Shown in pieces: positions 34,662 through 45,335 of a stretch of 64,000 bases of DNA. Position numbers and translations under genes: made by a program. The number at the start of each line of letters is the position of its first letter. Positions within the stretch are counted from its first letter, which is position 1. The stretch comes from Pyrenophora tritici-repentis (lineage: Eukaryota; Ascomycota; Dothideomycetes; Pleosporales; Pleosporaceae), in assembly GCF_003171515.1 (NCBI RefSeq), contig NC_089390.1, forward strand, positions 4,588,001 through 4,652,000, read 5' to 3'. The notes under the pieces were generated by a model. It ran no database searches. It was not told the DNA's origin and worked only from the letters and a program-made list of their open reading frames with translations.

Positions 34662-35127
34662 TCAACAAATACAAAACGTCTCCGACACTGCCCCTCTTTC
34701 TCTCCACTCCCTAGTAACTTTTCCCTTGCTAAATTCGTACATTTGGCATTCTCCTACCAATTTCCAGAGACCTTCTTCTACATTCCGAAGCATAAAGGGC
34801 ACATTAGCGCCATGCAGTGCGACCACAACATCACCAGGACGCATAGTCTCGGGGCCTACACCCAATATGTTGGTGTCGCAGAAATATATATATTCTTTAG
34901 CCGGAACGCTTAGAGATTAGTCTTTTTGCGTTTCGACAGTTGGTGTTTTCAGTTTGGAACATCTGGTGGCCGTATTTTACAGTTGTACATTCCTCGAAGA
35001 ACTTCTCTGCTCCTGGTTTTGGGAGATTCGTAAAGGGGTCATAGATGGGTTGCCATAAAACAGGACCCCCATCCACGAATGCGTGGTAGTTTTGCACAAG
35101 TGTAGCAAGGTCGTCAGACCCAGGTCG
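34662..35127 (-). pseudogene. C-terminal continuation of the third HET gene, frameshifted
   Basis: The frame continues past the TAG at 35128 for 77 codons to a TAA near 34910. HET-type C-terminal sequence then resumes in another frame: ILGVGPETMRPGDVVVALHG, VPFMLRNVEE and KLVGECQMYEF, the standard closing blocks of HET proteins. The frame switch (34900-34915) is not at a G/C homopolymer. Together with the TAG it shows at least two lesions. An undetected intron cannot be excluded for either break. Confidence 0.6.
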
Positions 35128-36602
35128 CTATACGATATCTGTTTTTCTAAACGTATATGCGAGATATTCTGGGCTGTATGAATTCTGTAGAGTACGAAGA
35201 AGATGCTGTATGTGCAAGGAACCTTCTTCGGGCCGTCGAACTGCACCATAAGTGTCCAGGTACGGCATGTATCCCTGACCGACAACACCAATCTTGAAGC
35301 CGGAGACATTGATGCAATGATGTGCGCCCCGCGTCGTTTCCGATATATCTACTAGTCCCGCTGTTCCATGGAGATCTGTACGGTTGTCACGGAGATCCGC
35401 AAAGACATAGGTGGAAGGCGACGTAAAAGGTGACACCCACGAAGGCCAAGACTCATCTACTATGCTCTGCCCGTTGTGTGCCAAAGAAAGAACTCTCAGG
35501 TCTTTCATCTCAACCAGCAGTTTGACGCTAAGTCGACAATAGCACTCCATGATTGTTATGCTGTAATTAGGATCCACAAAAGGGTGACCTTGTCGACTAG
35601 GATCCCAGTCCATAGTGGATAGACCCATGAGCCCATAGATCCTGTCTTTTGGTTTACTGAACTTGGATTCGATCGTCATCGTGAACAGGGTAAACATTGT
35701 AATGGTGGCACTTCTATTACCATATGTTAGGTAAATGAGGAGACGTGTGAGTGATGGGTCCCATTGCAGAAGTGGCGTTGGGAAACAGGCCTAATCCACT
35801 CGAAATCGAAATCAGAATTCCCCCAATGTACACGAGTGGTACTGCTGAGGAGCACTTCTTGAATGACCCAGCCTCGACTGAACCAGTCCAACTTAGCCAT
35901 AAACGACAAAGCAATCATGACGTTGTCAGATATCTCTGATGGGTCAACGTCGCTGAACGTATCCACCTCGCGGCCATGCAAGCGATAAGATACCCGTTTA
36001 TTTCGGTTGAGCCAAGGTTCCATTGTACATCTGAATTGACAGATGGCATCGAGGGCAGCTTGGACCACGTCGTCTTCTTCGTGTTGCAACCAAACAAGGA
36101 CCTGGCTTGCTCTTCGATATATGACACTCATCAGCCGTACCTGTGAAGTTTTTTCGTCATTATCGCCTTGGTTGATGCATATAGCATCAGCCCACAGCGT
36201 CCTCGTAGCATCAGGGGCGCGGAAACGTTGCAGAGCCTCGAATAGATTTCTTGTTATACTGACACACATCCCGTTGCAGAGAATGGTCTCCTCGTCAGTG
36301 GCATCGCCCCACACGTACGAGACCGCCTCATAGTGAAGGTTCTTGTCATCCAGGTCGACCGTCCTAAGGGCGCAATTGATGGAGTCGTACCAAGCGCCAG
36401 GTGCCAACTCCAAGACTCGAATTTGTCTGTCGTGGGGTAAACGTGTATAGCGAAATGTAACTTCTAGGCTATCTGTTGTTGACAGAGCTCTATCAAAGTG
36501 CCGGGTGCCGGGAGTATTCCCAACACCGTCGTTGCTCGCGTGGGCACTGGAAGGGTCGTTCCATGATGTGAAAAGAGAGAATGGAGTGATAGGTGTATCC
36601 AA
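35128..36602 (-). CDS. HET-domain protein (ends at an in-frame TAG)
   Basis: A third HET-domain gene. The start at 36602 gives a short polar leader, then RYTRLPHDRQIRVLELAPG, YEAVSYVWGD (about residue 92), LWADAICINQGD (about 139) and the RLMSVIYRRASQVLVWL block, followed by WFSRGWVIQEVLL. The frame then closes near 35727 and resumes in a new frame at about 35720 with FSKPKDRIYGLMGL; a small intron with a CTAAC branch site and acceptor TAG near 35713-35719 would explain this, although the donor is not obvious. The second part stops at a TAG (35130-35128) while HET-like sequence appears to continue. The N-terminal HET domain is complete. Confidence 0.7.
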
Positions 36603-36735
36603 TGTTCTAATGATGAGAAAAGATGCGCTTCAGCTGACCGTCGAGCTGAGGTCCTGTACTGCGCTAGCGGGCAGCATCCAATCAGCAGCCTTCGCATATC
36701 ACCAGTGCTCAGAAGCTATAATCCGTCCCGTTTTC

Positions 36736-37616
36736 TCATATTAACGCACCCGTGTTCATGACTATCTCCTCTTTCCGGCGTCGAGTTTCGAGTTTCCTGT
36801 CTCTTTTGGCATCGTAGGCTTCTCTCGCTATCCTACGCTCCTCTTTCTTGATCTCGTACTCAGCCGTACGTCTTTCGTTCTCCTGCAGTTTCTTCTTTTC
36901 CGACTTGATGCTGTGTGTGATCTTCTTGTGCTCGGTCGACGAGAGGTGCCAGGGTTTGGACAAGACCTTTTGCTTGAACGCCGCGGTCTCTGCCCAAGCT
37001 TTTGCTTCTTCGTTTGTGGTAGAGACTATAGAGACCCGCTTCAACTCCAGTTGCTTGATGCCTCTGAATTCCGATATAGTGCATTTGGCCTTGACGACAG
37101 AACCAATGTCCAACGGCTGACTGTCTACTACCACTTCAAAGATGCCACACCGGCTGATGATGTCGACATTGGATAGCTCTGTATTCGAAGAGGTGTCTAC
37201 TGGGTTCCGCTCCGCTGGAGGTAAACGCACGATCTTAAGTTCGATGGTCCTGCCGCTTCCGTCATCGAGGGTGAGAACGGTGTATCGGAGGTTGATGTCG
37301 TCGATGGCGACGATGACGCCAACGACGCGAACATAGCGGATCGGGTGGTTCAAATGGAAGTATATACGCTGTCCTATTTGAGTAACATTAGCGAGTGTAG
37401 CAGTCGGCTTGCAGGAGCATTACCCTCAAATCCCTTCTCCGTCTGTAGAGCCTGCACATCTGCGGCAGTGATTTTCGCCCATATGTTGAAAGTCGGTGAC
37501 GCCCGGAAGCAGTAGGCTGGGTAGAGCCGGTAGGGACGCGTTGGCGGCTGCATTGACATGTCATGTTGTATTCCGAGGTCGTTTATGAAATCTGGTGTAG
37601 AGGAAGTGTACGTCAC
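36736..37616 (-). CDS. STN1: STN1-like telomere-capping protein (CST complex, OB fold)
   Basis: Predicted subunit of the CST complex that binds telomeric single-stranded DNA and supports lagging-strand fill-in. Two exons, 37616-37424 and 37373-36736, joined by a 50-nt intron, give 276 residues. The N-terminal part has the typical YRLYPAYCFRASPTFNIWAK opening, then HPIRYVRVVGVIVAIDD and TLDDGSGRTIELK, the beta-strand pattern of the STN1 OB fold. The C-terminal third is a long, charged helix rich in Lys, Arg and Glu. An alternative in-frame start (MSMQPPTRPYR) lies at about 37559. The start of this gene and that of the GPI-protein gene diverge over about 700 bases. Confidence 0.8.
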
Positions 37617-38332
37617 GCGAACATCGCCATCTTACGCTATCACATGATGTCTCTAACCGCTTTCGTCTCGAGTCTACCGGAAGATCGGCGTACATATGAA
37701 CATGGTTGTAACAGCTGCATGCAAGGTGATGCACCACACCACGCGTTTCCCATCCGATGCAGCCGCTCCCAAGAACTGTGGCTGTCAGCTTGCAGGGGCA
37801 CGATCAAGGTGTAGATGTCGGACAATTGCTTTTCGCCCCGTTCAATACTGCCAGCAAACACGTCGGAGGAGGGGCAGCTATCGTGGTCCGCAAGGTCCAC
37901 CCGGTCACCAAAGCTCATCACACACCTCAACACCGCCACTTTACGAGCATGGCCCACATCAAAAAGTAGCTATATGGGACCGCTCTATTGCGAGCTAGAC
38001 CTCGTTGCCGTTGGGGCTACCAATGATGCGTCTCCCGACGAGCCGGCATGAAGCTGTCCATGACGAGCTAGTCTGACAAGCAGCAAGCTTCGGAGCTATC
38101 CCAGCTCTCTTGAAATCTTCCAAGCCAAACCGGTCAGATAGAAAGGCAAGGCAGGAGCCCAACATGCGCCGGGCGACCGCTCTCTTCAGTCTCATCTTTT
38201 TTAAGCAGGACCTCTTCGGTGTCCTTTTACTAACCCACCTCCATAGCTAATCCTGCTGTCCGTATCGTCTTTTCTGCAAAGTTTCATTGCGCCCAGCATA
38301 TCTCGCCGTCAGCCTCTTCTATTCTTAGCGCA
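37617..38332. other. Divergent intergenic region (STN1-like / GPI protein)
   Basis: About 700 bases between two divergently transcribed genes. Several short frames overlap on both strands but none shows a domain or a convincing splice pattern. Confidence 0.4.
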
Positions 38333-38993
38333 ATGCGATTCTTTGCGCCATGGAGCGTGGTCGCCTCGTCGCTGGCTTTTGCGGTCGCGGAACCGATCGC
38401 AAAACCAGAAGCTATACCACAGCAAATTTCGAATAATGCGCCATTCTCTGGCGCCGTGTACATTGTGAACCCAGAAGGCCAACAGGTGGTGGCGCAAAAT
38501 GCAAACATGTGTCCTTCATCGGCATCCGTGAGCTGTAGTAATGTCGACCATCCTAGTTGGTGAGTGAGACATTGGACAGGAAACTTAGTCCTCGCTGATC
38601 AAAACTAGGTGCTGTCCTGCAAATTATGCGTGCGCCGTCCCAGCCAACTCCAACGGACTAATCGGCTGCTGCCCAAACGGAAACCAATGCGGTGGCACCG
38701 TAAACGTCGGGCAAGTCACCACTGTGACTGTATATCCTCAGCAACAGACGGCCGTTGTATACGCTCAACCACCACCAGCTACCGTATATGCACAACCAGA
38801 CCCGGCGCAAGGCGGTTTCTGTGCCACCATCACGATGAGTGGTCCTGGATTACCAAGAGTAGAACAAGGAGGATGCGGAACAATATTGGTGGTAGCCGGA
38901 GCACCAAGTTTGAAAGTCCTGGGTGTTGGTGCAAGCGTGGTTGCAGTGATCCTACACGTCGCGCTCGGAAGGATGTTTAATGGCGCATTATGA
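38333..38993 (+). CDS. Cysteine-rich GPI-anchored surface protein
   Basis: Two exons, 38333-38559 and 38609-38993 (49-nt intron), encode 203 residues. A signal peptide covers about the first 19 residues (hydrophobic core SLAFAVAE). The mature part has two Cys clusters: MCPSSASVSC near residue 60, then CCPANYACAVPANSNGLIG and CCPNGNQC, a fungal pattern of Cys pairs. A Gln/Pro/Tyr/Ala-rich linker with VVYAQPPP and TVYAQPDP follows. The C-terminus is a hydrophobic helix ending in a short tail (VVAVILHVALGRMFNGAL), as expected for a GPI-attachment signal, so the protein probably sits in the plasma membrane or wall. An effector role is possible, but similar proteins are widespread in ascomycetes. 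Confidence 0.78.
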
Positions 38994-39095
38994 GATCTAC
39001 GAGCAGGAGAACATTTTTACGAATATTACGAATTACGAGTACACGTGCGTTAATGGTATATACACTACGCTACTTGGTACACAAAAAGGATAAAA

Positions 39096-39794
39096 TTACT
39101 GGTTACCCCTCTGTGCATCTTCCTCATCGTTCTTCGGTACGCTGATCAACTTGGGTACCGTGACAGCGTTCAAATGTCGGAAGGCCTGTGAGATCGTTGG
39201 TAAATGTTACAGCTCGTATGTTTGCTCAACGGTACTCACATTCGCGATAGCACCATCAGGCAGCTTGCCATTCCACTTATCCTCCACCTTACTGATCTTG
39301 CCCTGCTCATCTGTGTAGATAGCAACAACACTCTCAATGGTCGTCTCCTTTCCAATCCCCTTGACGACATATCTCGTCTTCAAATCCATCAGGATAGGAT
39401 TGCCAGCATCCTTGACCGAATGGTGCAGCCTCTCGATTTCCGAGAATGCGCTCTGTAGACCGTACCATTGTGCAGCGTACTTGTCGCGACCCTGCGCAAT
39501 AGTAATGGGATCCGTAAACGTGGCGTCGTCGCGCCACAAGGCAAGTTTCTTCAATGAAGGCCGGCCGGCAAAGAGATCGAGGACAGAGCCTACAACAGTG
39601 TTTTGTTGCTCCGAGAGTGTGATGCCGGGTGCGGTTTGGACGTCCTTGGTCTCAATGTTGGGCTTGGAAGCGTCGGTCGCCATGTTTGCTTTACTAATTC
39701 TGGGAATCTGGGAAGCAGAAATGGTCGATCTGGAGAATGTAGTTCTAAGGGTCTGTTGTGTGAAGGCAGAAGATGGGCGAATGAGATTTAGCAT
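39096..39794 (-). CDS. NTF2-like (SnoaL-type fold) protein, possibly mitochondrial
   Basis: Two exons, 39794-39240 and 39185-39096, encode 214 residues. After an N-terminal extension rich in Ser, Thr, Arg and Gln with few acidic residues (mitochondrial presequence-like), a domain of about 120 residues follows with LWRDDATFTDPITIAQGRD, the Trp/Leu-rich GLQSAF and IERLHHSV, MDLKTRYVVKG and VEDKWNGKLPD, the cone-like NTF2/SnoaL pattern. Such folds serve as small-molecule enzymes or scaffolds; no catalytic residues can be assigned here. A second ATG at 39683 (MATDASKPN) would give a cytosolic form without the presequence. The second exon adds a short, charged tail; it was chosen because GTGAGT at 39239 and the CAG acceptor at 39186 keep frame to a stop. 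Confidence 0.72.
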
Positions 39795-40293
39795 GATGAA
39801 TGGGATGCGAATTGGATACAGGCGGGTTATTATATGCTTGTGGCACGAGAGGCGATCATGTGCTTTATCCAACCTAATGGTTTTGCTTTTCACTTTGCGT
39901 CATGATGAGATGGGTGTCTTAATCTAGGTCCGCAGTTTCTGTGGTGCATCGATGCTTTGTTCGATGCGAATAAGTCATGACGTCAAAGGTGAGATTGAGC
40001 CAGACGATCTTGAGTCGGTTGGGATGCGCGGGTAGCGGGGCGGCGCGAGGGTTGTTCCGAGTGCCGTCTGGGGGACGTTGAGCCCTAACTATGTCAAACG
40101 AGATTTCGAGGGTTGGATTGCGAGAGCGATAGCGTGGTCGTGTTTATTGTGGAGATGGGAGTGGTCTGAACTTATGTGCTGTTTCAAAGCAGCGACGACT
40201 TATCATGGTGTATCAACCCAGAGAACATGTCTACCAACACTACGATATGCGGACAGTATCAGCCTGTATTAGGATGCTCTTGCAAATGCATTT
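39795..40293. other. Intergenic region
   Basis: About 500 bases between two minus-strand genes: the 3' flank of the deaminase and the promoter of the NTF2-like protein. No further feature is supported. Confidence 0.35.
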
Positions 40294-40881
40294 CTATTGT
40301 TCATGACCGGCGGTAGCAACATTCAATATCCGTTCCTCTAATCCAGGCACATGGACACATTCGATCCCATGCTCCTCAAGTTTCTTCCTTCCTTCATTCT
40401 CACCCACGAATTTCTCTGGCTCTTTGACCCCAAGGAACACCTTTTTGATTCGCTGCTCGCCATCCTTGCCTTTCGTCCTGATAATTCGATCTGCGCATGG
40501 CATGTTTCCACTCAATCGAAGATTACATGGCTCCATAGTAGTGTAAATGACGGTGTTTGACGGTAACGCTTCTCCTACTCGTTCTTCAGGTAGTCCATGT
40601 TCCTGAGCAAACTTGAGAAGGCAGCATTGCTCAGCATGCGTGTTTCCTTCGCACTCAAGCGTATAGCCGCGTGACAAGATATCTCCTGTATCTGCATCGA
40701 CTAGGAGGGCCCCGACTCGGAAGTTTGAAGGTTTTGGTGGTGATTCTTGCGCTTGGTCGAGGGCTAGGCGCATGTATTGTAGGTGATCATTGGGATCCGG
40801 GCGTAGAGCTGGTAGGCTGATGGGCCCCCAATTTCGCACTGGACCTGAATCGTATCCGAGCGCTTCCGAAGATTCCGACAT
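40294..40881 (-). CDS. Cytidine/deoxycytidylate deaminase-family protein (RIB2-type pyrimidine deaminase)
   Basis: A zinc-dependent deaminase of 195 residues in a single exon. The zinc site is clear: THAEQC (His and catalytic Glu, near residue 82) and TMEPCNLRLSGNMPCADRI (two Cys ligands near residues 118 and 128). The ten-residue offset between the Cys ligands, with RLSGN between, differs from the plain PCxxC of cytidine deaminases and resembles the RibD/RIB2 riboflavin-pathway deaminases. VGALLVDADTGDILSRGYT forms the expected core strands. The best guess is a pyrimidine deaminase acting in riboflavin synthesis or a related paralogue; the RNA-pseudouridine-synthase half of full RIB2 is absent. 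It diverges from the DnaJ gene over 153 bases. Confidence 0.8.
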   Translation of the reverse strand: MSESSEALGYDSGPVRNWGPISLPALRPDPNDHLQYMRLALDQAQESPPKPSNFRVGALLVDADTGDILSRGYTLECEGNTHAEQCCLLKFAQEHGLPEERVGEALPSNTVIYTTMEPCNLRLSGNMPCADRIIRTKGKDGEQRIKKVFLGVKEPEKFVGENEGRKKLEEHGIECVHVPGLEERILNVATAGHEQ

Positions 40882-41034
40882 GGTAAAGGTGAGAATGAAG
40901 GTGAAGGTGATGTAATTGTTCTGGCTAAGTGTGATGGGGTTCTCTTAGCTCCGTAAAGTCCGAGCGTCGCGCTCACTCGATCATCAACTCTGAACGCGTC
41001 GACATCCATCTTTCAAACACGCGCACCCTCAAAT
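40882..41034. promoter_or_regulatory. Short bidirectional promoter (deaminase / J-protein)
   Basis: Only 153 bases separate the two divergent start codons, so both 5' leaders and a shared promoter must lie here. No named motif is claimed. Confidence 0.5.
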
Positions 41035-42185
41035 ATGGCACGGAAACAACGAAATACCACGCAGCGTGAAGAGCCGGTGGAGGATGATTTCGTAAACGAC
41101 GAAGAAAGTGAGGGCGAGGAGAATGACATTGGAGAAGAAGATGGTCCGCCTACCATCGACCCGTACGAAGTGCTAGGACTTCAGACGGACGCTACTGCCG
41201 ACGATGTGAAGAAGGCATATCGCAAGTTGGCGCTCAAATGTCATCCTGGTACGCGCAATTGCTCCTCAATCTGACACAACATCGCTAACTCATCCAAGAC
41301 AAGGCTGCACCCGACGAGAAGGAAGGCGCCAACAAGGCATTTCAAGAGATCGCATTCGCATACGCTGTGCTTTCAGACGATCGCCGACGCAAGCGCTATG
41401 ACCTCACAGGTAGCACCGCCGAGACAATGGAAGACGACGACGACTTCAACTGGCTGAAGTTCTACCGCGAGCAATTCGAGAACGTTGTTAACGAAGAGGC
41501 CATCAACAATGTCGCAAATGAGTACAAGGGCAGTGCGGAGGAGCGCCGAGATTTGATCAAGGCTTTCAAGAAGGTCAAGGGAAATCTGGACAGGGTCTAT
41601 GGCATTGTAATGCTGTCAGACATTCTAGTCGACGATGATCGGTTCAGACAAATCCTAGACGAGGAGATTGAGAATGGCACGCTCCAGTCATACCCAGCAT
41701 ACGAGAAGGAGACAGATGAGACGCGAGAGAAGGCCAAGGAGGCAGAGAAGAAGAGACGGGAAGACTTCGACAAGCGTCAGGCTAAAGAGGAGGCCGCACC
41801 CACGAATGGCAAGTCAAAGGCAAAGCCAAAAGCGAAGAAAGGTGGTGCAGACAATATGGCGAGCCTAGCAGCTATGATACAGCAGCGCCAGAAAGCGCGT
41901 CAGGGCAATTTCTTCGATTCGCTGGAGGCCAAGTATGCGCCCAAGTCTCGCGGCTCCAAGCGATCAACGCCCATGGAAGAGCCACCAGAAGAGGCCTTCA
42001 CCGCCAACCGGAAGAAACAGAAGACCAACTCGCGTTCTAAGAAGAAGGCCATGGACGATAGTGAAGATGAGGAGATGCTCTCGGGTGAAGAGGACATTGG
42101 TGACTCTGAAGAAGAAGAAGAGGAGGAGGTGGCCCCGAAGAAGTCAAGGGCAAAGCCCAAGGCGCGGAAACATGGACGGGTTTAG
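41035..42185 (+). CDS. Nuclear J-domain protein (DNAJC9-like)
   Basis: A type III J-protein that should stimulate Hsp70; the DNAJC9 group links Hsp70 to histone handling. Two exons, 41035-41248 and 41299-42185, give 366 residues. After an acidic N-terminus the J domain opens [31 protein letters not shown] (positions about 42-72). The essential HPD triad is assembled across the intron, which ends in AAG. The helix III/IV block [16 protein letters not shown] follows. A conserved segment, [13 protein letters not shown] and the [15 protein letters not shown] helix, is the DNAJC9 signature. The C-terminus is Lys-rich with acidic runs (nuclear-type), ending in a basic [19 protein letters not shown] tail. 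No frame problem is seen. Confidence 0.88.
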
Positions 42186-43697
42186 CGTTTCGGAATGAAC
42201 TGCAATGATACTGTTTGCATATGGCGGTGGATAAGGGCGTTTATGGAATGATATACCACATGCATGCATGACATGCTGTCTGGTTTGATAAAAACGGCAT
42301 TTCGAAGCCGAGGATAGCTTAGCTTGAGCATGATGTAGCTCCTGGTACGTGCTTAGGCAACAACTTATATACACCAGTCACTGCGCTTGTAATACAGCGT
42401 GTCATAACCAAGACGATTTTTGAAGTACCTGTGTTCGAACATGTTACAGCCGCTCTCCCAATCATACAGAGTCCGAGTTGGTGCAACAGCAAAACCTCTT
42501 CAAACTAGTTCCGAAGAATTTATGGACTCAAGCTGGTTTGGTACCTGGCCTCAAAGACTCTGAGGCTACAGTTACAGGGCATAAACTCACTGTCATACCT
42601 GAGACAACAAGACTGCATTCCATTTTCGCCTGGGTTATTGCTTGCTACATAGCTATTCATACTATTCCCCAAAAGCTCCATATAAGAAATTTAATCTCCA
42701 TGTTTTCTTACATGCGCATCTCATTCATTTTGTCTCTTCTGCTTGTTAGTCTAGTGTACGTCACTTATCTCTTTCATTCGCCTGCTGAACTTCCAGGGCT
42801 CACACTACTACACGACGAAGATAGTACGATTGTATGTCTATTCATAGCGTGTAGTTGAGTCTTTTTGGAAGCTAAGAGGGGACATCTCTTCCTTGTCGCT
42901 CATCTTGGAGACTTTCGATCAGAGATCTAGCGAATACAACAAAGTATGGTAGAAAGGGAGGGGACTGGTTTGTAATACACGGTTCTGAAGACAGGCCTTG
43001 ATATTCCGCTACCTGATATATTACGCTACTTCAGCAGGGCGTAAAACTTTCTGCAAGCCGTAAGAGAGGGAAGGTGTGTTCAGGTATCCCCTAGACCAAG
43101 TACGTTGCAATCTCACCCTGTGAACAAGCACGTTCTAACTTTTATCCTTTGTCGCACGTGCGGTAACTCATCTAGCTGTATCTCGCTGACTTTCAGAGCC
43201 CCAACGCAAGTCGCGCTGAATCTAGTGAAGTTGAAGTGAAAGAAGTGACGTTGAGGTCACGGTGGCGATTCTCACCAGGCAGCCATACAAGAAAAGATCA
43301 CCGCACCCAAAAGCACTTGAACTACAGGAGCAAACGACTATCAACAGCCAGAAACAGCTCGCTCATTAGTCCAAATTGAGCGCTCGCCACCTTATAAAAC
43401 CACACAAACAAACATATTTGCGACTTGTGGAGCTGTCTCAACGTCAAGCCTACATCACCCAGCTCCTCCACACGCTAAGCAAATCGAGTGCCACAAACCA
43501 CCGCTCACCTTGACGATCACGTCGCGTTTCCACGCTTGATATAGCCTCCACGCTCAAACAGACCCTCGCAAACAGCACGCGCCGACAACGCTAGCCTATA
43601 ACGTAGTTCGCGCGCGTCTATCTATATCTGGAAGCCGATCTTTCACCATAACATCTCAACACTTTCGCCCATTTCAAAAGCAATCTTGGAAACGAAC
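42186..43697. other. Long intergenic region
   Basis: About 1.5 kb without a supported gene. The longest frame (42478-42858, plus) contains one hydrophobic stretch (ISFILSLLLVSLVYVTYL) but no recognised domain. The right end has a C/A-rich leader typical of the promoter for the next gene. Confidence 0.45.
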
Positions 43698-44966
43698 ATG
43701 TCTGGAGCAGCAATCGCGACCAGTCCAAAGACGCCGTCGGCGAAAAAGGTACGTTTAACAGCTGGTCACTGTCGAAATACGAAGATATTGATGGGAGAAA
43801 TAGGTTCCAGCGAACTCATCTCCCATGTCAAAAGGTCCGGCAAAAGTTCACCGGCGGAAATCTTCTGCATCTCAGGTCACACCGAAGACTCCACAGAGGC
43901 CCAAGGTGTTGGCTAGCCAGAGCACGCCAAAGAAAGTACCTCAACAGCGGCGCAAGACTTCTGCTGCTGATAGTACACCCATCCAAAAGAACAAGAGACA
44001 GATGGCTGATATGGTAAGATGCGCCGACCTCTAGGAAATCGGGGGACAAAGCTAACACCCCAGTAGGGCCAGTCGCCGAAGAAAGTCATGCCTGCAAGGA
44101 GGGAGAGCGGAACCAGTATGTCTCTTCCCATGATACCGCCACTGAAGAAACAGAAGATCATGGAGGATACATCCAGCAAATTGGTAAGCAACACCCATTT
44201 CCAGAAACCGATACTAACATCAGAAAGGTCATCCCCTCGCCACCTTCCATCCCTCCCTCCCTCCAGATAAGACCCACAAAACTGCCGGTTCCCTTTCCTC
44301 CTCCCTCACCAGCTCCATCTCCACCCCCCGGTCCTCCTCCCTCGCAGGTCCCAGCCAACCCGTTCACAACCAACCCAGTCCCACCCAACCCCTTCATCCA
44401 ACTCCTCCACTACGTCCTCCAGAAAAACCCCACCCTCCTCCCCCCAATCACAGCCACACCCACCGACCACACCGACCCCAGCAACACCAGCGCCCCAACC
44501 CTAACCTCCCCGGACATCGACCGCATCGCACACTCAATGTGGGACGTCGCCTTCAAAAACAGGCACCTATTCCACTACGCCTGCCAATACAGCGCCATGT
44601 TTACTCCCCTCAAGCTCCGCATCTTGGCCAAGATAAACTTTCTGCCGAGCTGGTGGTTCTTGAGGGAGGCTGTTATAAACGGTGTGCGTGGTTTGCGTGT
44701 CGCGAAAGTAAAGGTGGGAGGAGAGGAGGAGGGCGTTAAGACATGGAGGGTTGATGATAGTGAGATGAGCAAGGTTTGGGGGGCAGGCGCGTAGGTTTTG
44801 CGAGGACGTTGAGGTTAAGTTGGGGAGGGCGGCGAGGAAGGATGCGTGGACTATGACGGATAAGGTAGAGGTGGAGGAGGAGTTTAAGTTGGATGAGCTG
44901 TTGGGGTATGTGGGTGGAGAGATGGAGCATGATGGAGAGGAGGATGAGATAGTTGATGCACAGTAG
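43698..44966 (+). CDS. Hypothetical proline-rich protein with conserved-looking C-terminal helices (one frame break)
   Basis: I do not recognise this family. The gene appears to have four exons, with introns near 43749-43805, 44014-44066 and 44184-44225. The first part is basic and Ser/Thr/Pro-rich with repeated SPKTP, TPKTP and STPKK motifs, suggesting a phosphorylated nuclear protein. A proline-rich linker with PPPSPAPSPPPGPPP follows. The C-terminal part contains WDVAFKNRHLFHYACQYSAM and INFLPSWWFLREAVINGVRG, which read as a folded helical domain. The frame stops at 44794, but removing one G from the run at 44778-44783 lets it continue through an acidic tail (VKLGRAARKDAW, then EEDEIVDAQ) to 44966. 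Confidence 0.6.
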
Positions 44967-45335
44967 GGGAGGAGGAAATGAGATGGTGACTTGGGAGATG
45001 ATTACCCGGGTGGTTTCAGCACCTTCAAAAGCACTTAGATCGCTCTTAATGTCACAGTTCCTTTGATTACTTACATATCCTTGCGTAATAAATCACGCCT
45101 AACGTCCCACCCTTCCTCATAGAATATAAGCTGTGAGTTTGAGTTTGAAAGCCGCGGCTGGGAAGTCGTGGCATACATTATTATCTTTAGTAAATAATCT
45201 AGCATATATATCTCCAAAGTATCAAAGACCATATAACTAGTTCAAAGCATCGAAACGAGCCGAAACCGACTTTTCCATCCTCTACAAAGCATATCAGGCA
45301 GTGATTGAACTCTATCCTCCACGCTTTCCGAACAC
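44967..45335. other. Convergent intergenic region
   Basis: About 370 bases of AT-rich 3' flank between two convergent genes. Nothing is supported. Confidence 0.4.

Noticed and set aside
42478..42858. Possible 126-residue membrane protein
   Set aside because: Only one hydrophobic stretch, no family resemblance, no convincing promoter or splice context.
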